A DNA stretch of 12,426 bases. It comes from Lachnoclostridium sp. UBA1781. GTDB lineage: Bacteria > Bacillota > Clostridia > Lachnospirales > Lachnospiraceae. The translations under genes and the position numbers were made by a program. Positions 1-7,071 of the stretch are shown here, in pieces (positions within the stretch are counted from its first letter, which is position 1; every line of letters begins with the position of its first letter). The stretch is taken from positions 1 to 12,426 of the forward strand of contig DCGJ01000115.1 of the NCBI GenBank assembly GCA_002315495.1. Direction: 5' to 3'. The notes under the pieces were generated by a model. It was given only the letters and a program-made list of their open reading frames with translations, had not been told where the DNA came from and searched no databases.

Positions 1-3000
1 ATGTAACCGGTGGATCGGCAATCCTTGCCAGTGGTCAGATTTCAGGCTGCCAGGCGGGCTCCAATAAAAATGATGCAAAATACGGTGGTGCCGGTGTATA
101 TATTTCTACCGGTTCCTTTACGCTGACCGGAACAGGTAAGATTTGCAACAATACTGCTTATCACAGCTCTGCTGTGCTGGTAGAGAGTGCATCCTCCTCC
201 TTTATCATGGAGGGTGGAGAAATCTGCAATAACAAATCCACGGGAAATGGTGTTATCTACAATAATGGTGGAAATGTTAAGATTTATGGCGGAACCATTC
301 ACGATAATTCAGCGAACCAGGGTGGTGCCATCTTTAATGCGAGTGGTAAAACGACGATATCCGGAATCGGCGGTTCGACTCCGGTAATATCTGATAATGT
401 GGGCGCTGAACGAGGTGGAGCTATCTTTGTAAATGGCGGCAGTGTTCAAATCGGACAGAGTATTATTAAAAAGAATCGAACCACGAAGCCAAAGAGTACG
501 ACACTTGATTCAAAGGATGCTGTATCTTATTCAACCGGCGGCGGTGTTTATGTGACAGGTGGTACCCTTGATATTATTAAGGGGGCTCTGATCACGGAGA
601 ATAGTGCGGTTCGAGGTGGAGCTGTATATCAGACCGGAGGAACCGTGAATGTCATGGGCGGTACCATTACTGCCAATACCGCGCAACTTGGCGGTGGTTT
701 CGCACAGAATCCATTCCCGGGAAATGCGTCCACGCTTACCAATGTATCCAAGGGCGCAGTGTACGGAAATGTGTCTACCATGACATCTGCAGGTAACGAT
801 ATTTATTCTGCTTATGAGGGCTCGGACAATTATCCTCAGTGCCTCAGCAACAAGAACAATATTCCGAAATTCCAGCTTCTTTCGGCATATAACATGGGTG
901 TTTCACAGTACGATGTATGGCGAGATGACACCTATGCAAAGAGCAATCCGTTCTATGACGGAACCGAGCATGACGGTACCTATCTTGGTGAAGGTCGATA
1001 TATTACGGAGAAGATTACAGGAAGCAATATTCAGCTTACTGCGGATTATCAAAATGTTGGAGCCGGCAGTGGATTGAATACCATTTTCAAGATTTCCAAT
1101 ATTAAAATCGAACAGAAGAGTTCTACGGATTCGAGTGTTGTATCGGATGGTATGACTTCCGGTACCGGTGATTTTGATAACGGTCTGAAAGGATATGAAA
1201 ATGCTTCCACAAGAGAAGTTACCGCCAGAGAGATGCTTACGAAATTAGGCACTTCGGCGACCTGTTATGAGATGGATGAGACCTACGTGTATAACGGAGT
1301 TACCTATCATTACATCTCGTATAACGGTAAGAAATACGAGGAGCACCAGATGGTGGAATGGTGGCCGGGAAATGACTCCAATGCGGAAAACTCCCTGGTT
1401 CGTTCGTTTGACCGTGTAACATATTCCATTACCTCGAATGTTGCCATAACGGGTACAGAAAATAGAGACACTTACACCTACAACGCATGGATTCGGGTAA
1501 AGATTCCATGTGCGGAAGGGGAGGCAAGCTTTTTCACCCAGAATATGGGCCTAGATCAGTTCATCATTACTTCTTCAATAGAAAACGGACAGGAGTATCA
1601 GATTCTGGAAGGTTATTGGCAGAGAACCGTTGACTCCGATAACAAGACCAAGGATATCAGTGAGAATGTTATGATTGATATCCATGGAATGAAGAATGGA
1701 GAAACCATAAAACCTTCGTTCGAGATGTGGATTGAAGGTAACACGGAAAATGAAGTTAATCCGGCTCGATGTGAGTCGAAGACGCTCACGATTTCTTCTG
1801 CTCCGAAATACAACATTTCTCTGGAGTATTGCAAGGATAATACCGGGGCAACATTTGCTCATGAGGGATATTTTGATGTTGTAGCGGGAACGGAAGTATC
1901 GAAAAACTATGTTGGTGCCAATCCGATTGTTCATGGCGTTATCCTCGGATATGGTGTTACCGTTTCGTTGTACAACGAACCTGCGGGAAAGAAGTTAAAA
2001 GGTCTGGAATATCCGGACAGTACCCTTGAATTTGATATTGACTTAAAGGGTGAAATTTATTGTGAAGGCGTGCTGATATCAGATGCCGGAACGATTGCTC
2101 CTTATATCTGGGGCTACAAAGAAAATGTGAAATCGGATTATGGTAAGGCACTTGGCGAGTCCTCCTATGACAGAAATATGAACTGGAATGATGAGGATGA
2201 TTTGGAGGAAGAAAAAACCACGAGTTATGCCTACAATGCCGCACCTTTCAATATTGGAAATAATGCAAAATCCTGTTATAACGGCGGTAGCTGGCAGGTT
2301 ACAGGTAATCAGCCAAGCAGTGGGTCGAAGGAAACTAAGATTCATGTCAAGGTTTCTGATTATCTGTTTGCAACCGGCACGGGCATCAATTCCGATTATT
2401 CGCCAAACCAGAATTCCAATGGAGCGAACAGTGTAATTTTTAACTCCAATGATGTAAAGCCGTTTACGGCGGGCTACATTCAGGTGCTTATGCCGCTTGA
2501 TGTCGACGAAAGTAAGTTGAACGGATACGTTGAACTTAATATGAAGGCCGTAGCAAACGGCTTGGATGCGAGCGGTGTATCCGGTCAAAAGCCGGAAGAA
2601 ATTGACGGTTCCGGTCTTTCAGAAGAGAAAATGCTTGCTAATCTGAAGGCGATGAATGATGATTTCTATGAACTGGAAAATCCATACATGCTTCGTGGTA
2701 AGTATGCAGGATACGATAGTTTGAACGCATTGGCAGTGAATGAGAGAAGATATACGGATAACATCTCCAGTATTTCAACCTCCTTCTATTCTTATCCTGA
2801 TGGTGGCGATGGTAACCTGATCGGAAAGTACAATTATTTCCTGGATAACAAAAAAGGTATGCTGTCGGATAATAACGGTAACGGTGAAACGCCTCTTAAT
2901 TCGTATGTCTATGTAAATGGCGGACTAACCTTTAGCAGTACGACATACTACACGAACAATCAGGAGGATGATCCGACTCATTACTACAGAACGGATCCGC

Positions 3001-6000
3001 TGTATCATACGGATAATTACACCGCACTGGGTACGGAGAATAACTATGTTACGGCAATCAACATTCTTCAGAAATTTGATTCCAGAGTTTATACTCCGCT
3101 AAATGTGCCGGCGGTAATTAACAAGGCGGTTTCTACGAAGAGTACAACGATCAAATCGGAGGATGGCAATGATGCATTTGTGCTCACGAGTACGGATGCG
3201 AAAACCTCTTGGACGAATGAACCGATTACCTGGAGTTATAACTTAACCATCCTTTATGCAGCAAAGCCGGATGGCTCTGACTGGGTTTACGAAGACGTAT
3301 CGGATAACACAAAATTCAGTGTTGGTGGTCAGCAGGCGGAGCCGGGAACCTACAATGACGGTGGTGTTCGGGATATGGACCGGTATCGAGAAGAAAACCT
3401 GATTTATTTCGAGACAATGGACGAACTGAATCAGTATTTCGGAACCGATGCAGACGGTAATCCAAAAGGAAAATGCGTTGCAATCCTGTACGAAGTGAGA
3501 AACTGTTGTCTTAGAACCGGACGTAGCTTTGAGGCCAGTGCGTTAATGAAGGTTACGGATGATTTTAATTACACCGGTCAGACGTATTGTACGACCAATG
3601 ATGTGAAGACCTGGTATACCTATCGTCCGCATTATAAGTATTATTACAAGATGATGAAGGGAACCAGTCTGGAGGATCATACCTACCAGTTCAATTGGAC
3701 TAGTGTTAACGAAGAAACAGCGAATAAGCAGAAGCAAAATGATGTTATTCCATATGGTCTCGGACTTGACGCAGGTGTATCCTATACCACGGATTCCGCA
3801 TTTGCATATATCTATAATGAAACTGCGAAGGATGATGCGAATGATTCGGTTTCCACAAGCAGAATCGTACAATATGCTGATAATTATGAAAAAACGCAGT
3901 ACAGAAACGGTTCGAAGATTTCAGGAACACATACCGGTGCAGACAAGGGTAATTCCCTTCTTCTGTACACGATGGATACCAGTATTGAAATCTATTCTGC
4001 GGATTACGTGGAAGGTTCCAACAACACTGTTAGAAAGACAACCTATGATATTTCAAATAATGAACGTGTAGCAAAGTTCCAGGTAATGTCTTATATGGAG
4101 ATTGCCAGTGCTGCTAAGAAGACGGAAATCGTTGATAATGGTACTCTTGGCGCAGATATTACGATTGAACTATCGATTCCGACGCATTTATCGTATCGAC
4201 AGGGCAGTCTGGTTTACAAATATGCGGAAGATGACGGAACTCCGCTTCTTGGCGCAGACGGTAAGCCACGTTGTTACTACAATGAAGGTGACCTTAACTG
4301 GGGAACTCCTGAAATTGTGGATGATTACGATAGCAAGGGAAATCTGATTGGTAAGAAGATTATTCTTAAGACCAGCGTTTCCAATATCGACATGGGTCTT
4401 CCGGACATTTATTTCGAATGTAACATCGGTGATTTGGATGACACGGAGAATGACATCAACAAGAACAGCTCCTATACAATCAAAGCCGCTATCGGTGCTG
4501 CGTATGAGGAAAGCAATATTACGGCAGCGGAACGACATGAGTCCACAACCTCGATTGCAGTCGTACTGAAGTCGGATATCGGTGTTGCAAAGGATGTGGA
4601 TAAATCGATTGTCGAAGTCGGTGAGGATTTCACCTTCAAATTGAGCTACAGCAACAATATCGATAACGAAGCAAACATTGAGCTGCTTGATGTTCTGCCA
4701 TATAACGGCGATGGAAGAGGCACGGAATTCACCGGTGGATATCGAATTAAGAAGGTTCGTGTTCGATTTACGGATGCGGAGACGATGAACCGATTCCTGG
4801 CTTCTACGAATCCATTACGATATATGAAGAATCAAAAGAATTCTACGAATTTGACGACCTTGTCGACCATGCTTGATAACATGAGAAGTCAGGGAACTCC
4901 AATTCCGACGGATTCAATTGTTAAAAATGAAACCGAACTGTATGTTGATTATGTGATTGCGGATAACGCGGATATGATTCAATATGCATACAAGGCGGAT
5001 GGCACGGTTAATAATTCCGGCATTGCGTTCTTTGCAAAGTATAATCCTGGCGGAAAGGAACGTGTCTATGTTGAACTTACTCTTTCCCCTATGGTTTACG
5101 GAGGAACTGAAATCAGCGACCTGATTCAGAGTGGAGATGCAAATGTAAATGAGCAGACCGTACAGACAGGTAAATGTATGTACGAGAACAAGTTTGTCTA
5201 TCGAGATGGTGATGCGAAGGCAGCTCCTTCCAACGCTGTTTCTGTGAATACGGCAAACCGAGTGATTTCCGGCGTTGTCTGGATGGATCAGAACCAGAAC
5301 GGTTTGTTTGATTCCGCGCAGATTGGGGAAGCATATGACGGAGATGAGAATCGAAAGGATAGCATCCTTGAGTATCCGATTTCCGGAATTTCAGCAACAC
5401 TTTACAATGCTACAACAGATGACGATGGGAACATTATTCTCGGAACCATTGCCACGGATGTACTTGGCAATCAGGTTAAAACCGTGAAGACGGATAACGA
5501 AGGAAGATATACCTTCGAGGATCTGCGAGAGGGTGAGTATGTCGTTGTTTTCAGCAATGAAAATGATGATTATCGTGTTGTGACAACAACCACGCAAGCG
5601 CAGCATCCGATCACATTCCAACGGCTTAGTGTCAGCGGAACGGAGTATAAGAACCTGAATAACGGTAATAAGAGTTTGGCAACCTATGACGCAACGGACA
5701 AAGCTAAGCTGGAAGGTGCAATGCTTTATTCGACGATTCAGATGCCTTCTCTCGAGAATATTCACTATGGCCCTTATCGTAGTAACAACTGGAATCTGGG
5801 ACTGTACTACACCGAGATTTCCGTAGATAAGGTTTGGAAGAATTTCCGTGATCAGAAGGTTGAGGATGGAACTAAGATTATCTATGACCTTGTTGGCAAA
5901 ACAACAATAGATGGTCTTCCAACAGAATTCTATGTCGGACAGATTGAGATGTCGTACGATGGAGAACAGGTGGTTGGCCACTACAAGGAGAGCATTTCCG

Positions 6001-6863
6001 GAAGTGTTCTGAAGGATATGGATATCGATATTGTTACCGGCTTTGACGAGGAAGAGAAAACAAAGTTCTACTGGACAGTTGCTAACAATTTGATTTTGCA
6101 GGCGAAAACCGCAGACGGAGAGATTAGTTACAGCTTCGAGGAACGAGGCGTATATGATCGTAACGGACTGGAAATATCGGACGATTTCGTTACTGAAATC
6201 GAGACAGAGGAAGACCCGGAAGATGGTTATTTCTCCTTCCGTGCAGTGAATACCAAGAAGGAATATTTCCTATCGGTAGAAAAGGTTATCTATGTGGACA
6301 CCTCTGCGCATGGAGGTAGTGCAAACGATAAGCAGCAGGAATTCGTCTTTAAGATTGAACGCTTTGACAGTTTGGAGAATCTGAAGGCTGATGAAAATGC
6401 ACAGGACACCTTCTATGTGAATCTGAATTGTACCGACAAGTATGTGCCAACCGTGACGCAGAATTACGTTGACGGAACCGTGATTGATATCACCAAGAAG
6501 AAGGTTACCACATCGATGGGGTACACATATAGTTATGTGGGCTATATCGGCAAGAACTATATTATGGTGACCGAACCTGGCTGGTATAAGGTAACCGAGG
6601 TTACAAACTGGTCCGCTACGGACTATGATTACGTAACCGGCTCCAATACGTACCTGAATGGTGTGAGCGGAGCGGATGCATATGTTGATTACAATAAGGA
6701 TCGCAGCGTAGGTAAATACGTGGCGTTCAGTATTGGAGAAACGTATAACAGTGATTTACTTTACTCTCAATTCCCAACAGCTCGCTTTACAAATGTAGAG
6801 AGCGAGTATGCTTGGAGAAGTGCCCAGGCATATTCTGAAAACAATATAAAGTTGCCGGAGTAA
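1..6863 (+). CDS. Giant multidomain surface/adhesin-like protein (5'-truncated by window edge)
   Basis: The first complete codon is at position 3 and the frame is open from there to TAA at 6861-6863, so the N-terminus, with any signal peptide, lies outside. 2286 residues are visible, numbered here from codon 3. Residues 1-235 are Gly-rich beta-helix rungs. Residues 240-1360 are rich in Tyr, Asn, Asp, Ser and Thr and match no family I recognise. Residues 1362-1522 and 1523-1750 resemble DUF11 stalk domains (for example VDKSIVEVGEDFTFKLSYSN). Residues 1753-1936 resemble SdrD-B, starting SGVVWMDQNQNGLFD and ending NWNLGLY. Residues 1940-2084 and 2090-2268 resemble Cna-B domains, with candidate isopeptide residues K1943/E2046 or E2047/N2083 and K2094/E2199/N2264. 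The likely role is an elongated extracellular adhesin or matrix-binding protein; the ligand cannot be told. The C-terminus ends KLPE with no membrane segment or basic tail. A terminator follows directly, so it is probably the last gene of its transcript. The domain assignments come from motif reading only. Confidence 0.88.
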   Translation, partial: VTGGSAILASGQISGCQAGSNKNDAKYGGAGVYISTGSFTLTGTGKICNNTAYHSSAVLVESASSSFIMEGGEICNNKSTGNGVIYNNGGNVKIYGGTIHDNSANQGGAIFNASGKTTISGIGGSTPVISDNVGAERGGAIFVNGGSVQIGQSIIKKNRTTKPKSTTLDSKDAVSYSTGGGVYVTGGTLDIIKGALITENSAVRGGAVYQTGGTVNVMGGTITANTAQLGGGFAQNPFPGNASTLTNVSKGAVYGNVSTMTSAGNDIYSAYEGSDNYPQCLSNKNNIPKFQLLSAYNMGVSQYDVWRDDTYAKSNPFYDGTEHDGTYLGEGRYITEKITGSNIQLTADYQNVGAGSGLNTIFKISNIKIEQKSSTDSSVVSDGMTSGTGDFDNGLKGYENASTREVTAREMLTKLGTSATCYEMDETYVYNGVTYHYISYNGKKYEEHQMVEWWPGNDSNAENSLVRSFDRVTYSITSNVAITGTENRDTYTYNAWIRVKIPCAEGEASFFTQNMGLDQFIITSSIENGQEYQILEGYWQRTVDSDNKTKDISENVMIDIHGMKNGETIKPSFEMWIEGNTENEVNPARCESKTLTISSAPKYNISLEYCKDNTGATFAHEGYFDVVAGTEVSKNYVGANPIVHGVILGYGVTVSLYNEPAGKKLKGLEYPDSTLEFDIDLKGEIYCEGVLISDAGTIAPYIWGYKENVKSDYGKALGESSYDRNMNWNDEDDLEEEKTTSYAYNAAPFNIGNNAKSCYNGGSWQVTGNQPSSGSKETKIHVKVSDYLFATGTGINSDYSPNQNSNGANSVIFNSNDVKPFTAGYIQVLMPLDVDESKLNGYVELNMKAVANGLDASGVSGQKPEEIDGSGLSEEKMLANLKAMNDDFYELENPYMLRGKYAGYDSLNALAVNERRYTDNISSISTSFYSYPDGGDGNLIGKYNYFLDNKKGMLSDNNGNGETPLNSYVYVNGGLTFSSTTYYTNNQEDDPTHYYRTDPLYHTDNYTALGTENNYVTAINILQKFDSRVYTPLNVPAVINKAVSTKSTTIKSEDGNDAFVLTSTDAKTSWTNEPITWSYNLTILYAAKPDGSDWVYEDVSDNTKFSVGGQQAEPGTYNDGGVRDMDRYREENLIYFETMDELNQYFGTDADGNPKGKCVAILYEVRNCCLRTGRSFEASALMKVTDDFNYTGQTYCTTNDVKTWYTYRPHYKYYYKMMKGTSLEDHTYQFNWTSVNEETANKQKQNDVIPYGLGLDAGVSYTTDSAFAYIYNETAKDDANDSVSTSRIVQYADNYEKTQYRNGSKISGTHTGADKGNSLLLYTMDTSIEIYSADYVEGSNNTVRKTTYDISNNERVAKFQVMSYMEIASAAKKTEIVDNGTLGADITIELSIPTHLSYRQGSLVYKYAEDDGTPLLGADGKPRCYYNEGDLNWGTPEIVDDYDSKGNLIGKKIILKTSVSNIDMGLPDIYFECNIGDLDDTENDINKNSSYTIKAAIGAAYEESNITAAERHESTTSIAVVLKSDIGVAKDVDKSIVEVGEDFTFKLSYSNNIDNEANIELLDVLPYNGDGRGTEFTGGYRIKKVRVRFTDAETMNRFLASTNPLRYMKNQKNSTNLTTLSTMLDNMRSQGTPIPTDSIVKNETELYVDYVIADNADMIQYAYKADGTVNNSGIAFFAKYNPGGKERVYVELTLSPMVYGGTEISDLIQSGDANVNEQTVQTGKCMYENKFVYRDGDAKAAPSNAVSVNTANRVISGVVWMDQNQNGLFDSAQIGEAYDGDENRKDSILEYPISGISATLYNATTDDDGNIILGTIATDVLGNQVKTVKTDNEGRYTFEDLREGEYVVVFSNENDDYRVVTTTTQAQHPITFQRLSVSGTEYKNLNNGNKSLATYDATDKAKLEGAMLYSTIQMPSLENIHYGPYRSNNWNLGLYYTEISVDKVWKNFRDQKVEDGTKIIYDLVGKTTIDGLPTEFYVGQIEMSYDGEQVVGHYKESISGSVLKDMDIDIVTGFDEEEKTKFYWTVANNLILQAKTADGEISYSFEERGVYDRNGLEISDDFVTEIETEEDPEDGYFSFRAVNTKKEYFLSVEKVIYVDTSAHGGSANDKQQEFVFKIERFDSLENLKADENAQDTFYVNLNCTDKYVPTVTQNYVDGTVIDITKKKVTTSMGYTYSYVGYIGKNYIMVTEPGWYKVTEVTNWSATDYDYVTGSNTYLNGVSGADAYVDYNKDRSVGKYVAFSIGETYNSDLLYSQFPTARFTNVESEYAWRSAQAYSENNIKLPE
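9..713 (+). repeat. Degenerate Gly-rich beta-helix repeat region inside the surface protein
   Basis: This coding region encodes about eight successive rungs of roughly 22-30 residues plus the start of a ninth. Their consensus is approximately GGAIY-x-GG-x-V-x-I-x-GGTI-x-x-N-x-A. Clear examples are GGAIFVNGGSVQIGQSIIKK, then GGGVYVTGGTLDIIKGALIT and GGAVYQTGGTVNVMGGTITA. One rung carries a Lys/Ser/Thr-rich insert (TTKPKSTTLDSKDAVSYST). The pattern is that of right-handed parallel beta-helices in bacterial adhesins and Pmp-like proteins, in which the Gly-Gly and Asn positions form the turns. The DNA copies have diverged, so this is a protein repeat and not a recent DNA duplication. More rungs probably lie upstream of the window, since the first one visible starts at the edge. 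Confidence 0.8.
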
Positions 6864-6871
6864 TGAAAGGT

Positions 6872-6907
6872 AAACAGCAGGCTTTCCAAGGAAGCCTGCT
6901 GTTTTTT
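6872..6907 (+). terminator. Intrinsic terminator after the surface-protein gene
   Basis: The perfect 10-bp stem CAGCAGGCTT (6875-6884) and AAGCCTGCTG (6892-6901) encloses a 7-nt loop and is followed at once by six T (6902-6907). Three A before the stem can pair with the first T residues. It starts nine bases after the TAA/TGA tandem stop, so it closes the upstream transcript and separates it from the glycosidase gene. Confidence 0.93.
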
Positions 6908-6995
6908 GTATCCCTAAGTGAATGGTGGTTCCAAAAGGTTATGGGGGGGCAATGTTAAGGAATACTATTTGTGTGATAATGGATGAATCACGACA

Positions 6996-7023
6996 TTGAC
7001 TATCGGATTGTCGGTTGTATAAT
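6996..7023 (+). promoter_or_regulatory. Sigma-A-type promoter of the GH2 gene
   Basis: A -35 box TTGACT (6996-7001) and a consensus -10 box TATAAT (7018-7023) are separated by 16 bp. Transcription would start near 7030, giving a leader of about 40 nt before the ATG at 7072. This is the best promoter match in the 125-nt gap after the terminator. Confidence 0.82.
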
Positions 7024-7041
7024 AAAGGTTGATTGTGGCGC

Positions 7042-7055
7042 AAAATGCGCATTTT
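7042..7055. promoter_or_regulatory. Perfect 14-bp palindrome, candidate operator
   Basis: AAAATGCGCATTTT equals its own reverse complement and has a central CG. It lies about 12-25 nt downstream of the predicted transcription start and ends 4 nt before the AGGAGG ribosome binding site, a position where a bound repressor would block transcription. Symmetry around a central CG fits LacI/GalR-type operators, which often control glycosidase genes. No regulator gene is in the window, so the cognate protein is unknown. Confidence 0.5.
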
Positions 7056-7059
7056 CAAT

Positions 7060-7065
7060 AGGAGG
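7060..7065 (+). promoter_or_regulatory. Ribosome binding site that fixes the GH2 start
   Basis: A full AGGAGG lies 6 nt before ATG at 7072. It rules out the in-frame TTG at 7033, which would add 13 residues and has no comparable site upstream. Confidence 0.9.
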
Positions 7066-7071
7066 CGCGAT

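Noticed and set aside
174..176. GTG as start codon of the giant protein
   Set aside because: The frame is open upstream to position 3 with the same beta-helix pattern, and there is no ribosome binding site before 174.
9..713. Chlamydia-type autotransporter (Pmp) with outer-membrane barrel
   Set aside because: The rungs look similar, but the C-terminus has Gram-positive stalk domains and no beta-barrel, so only the beta-helix fold is shared.
1575..2588. Open frames on the minus strand opposite the surface protein
   Set aside because: They overlap a strongly supported coding frame, show no family motifs and look like low-complexity shadows; the same holds for the minus-strand frames opposite the GH2 and MATE genes.
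6943..6949. Run of seven G as a slippage or phase-variation site
   Set aside because: It is in the intergenic gap, about 50 bp upstream of the promoter -35 box and outside any coding frame, so length changes have no evident effect.
6972..6980. Second promoter TGTGATAAT upstream of the GH2 gene
   Set aside because: It resembles an extended -10 box, but no -35 box is seen at the right distance and a much better promoter lies just downstream.
7033..7035. TTG as start of the GH2 protein
   Set aside because: It lies within a few bases of the predicted transcription start and lacks a ribosome binding site, whereas ATG 7072 has AGGAGG at ideal spacing and begins with the typical MKRINIDEKWTF.
7042..7055. 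Catabolite-repression cre site
   Set aside because: Although the centre is CG, the outer TG and CA and the inner A/T positions of the cre consensus are not met.
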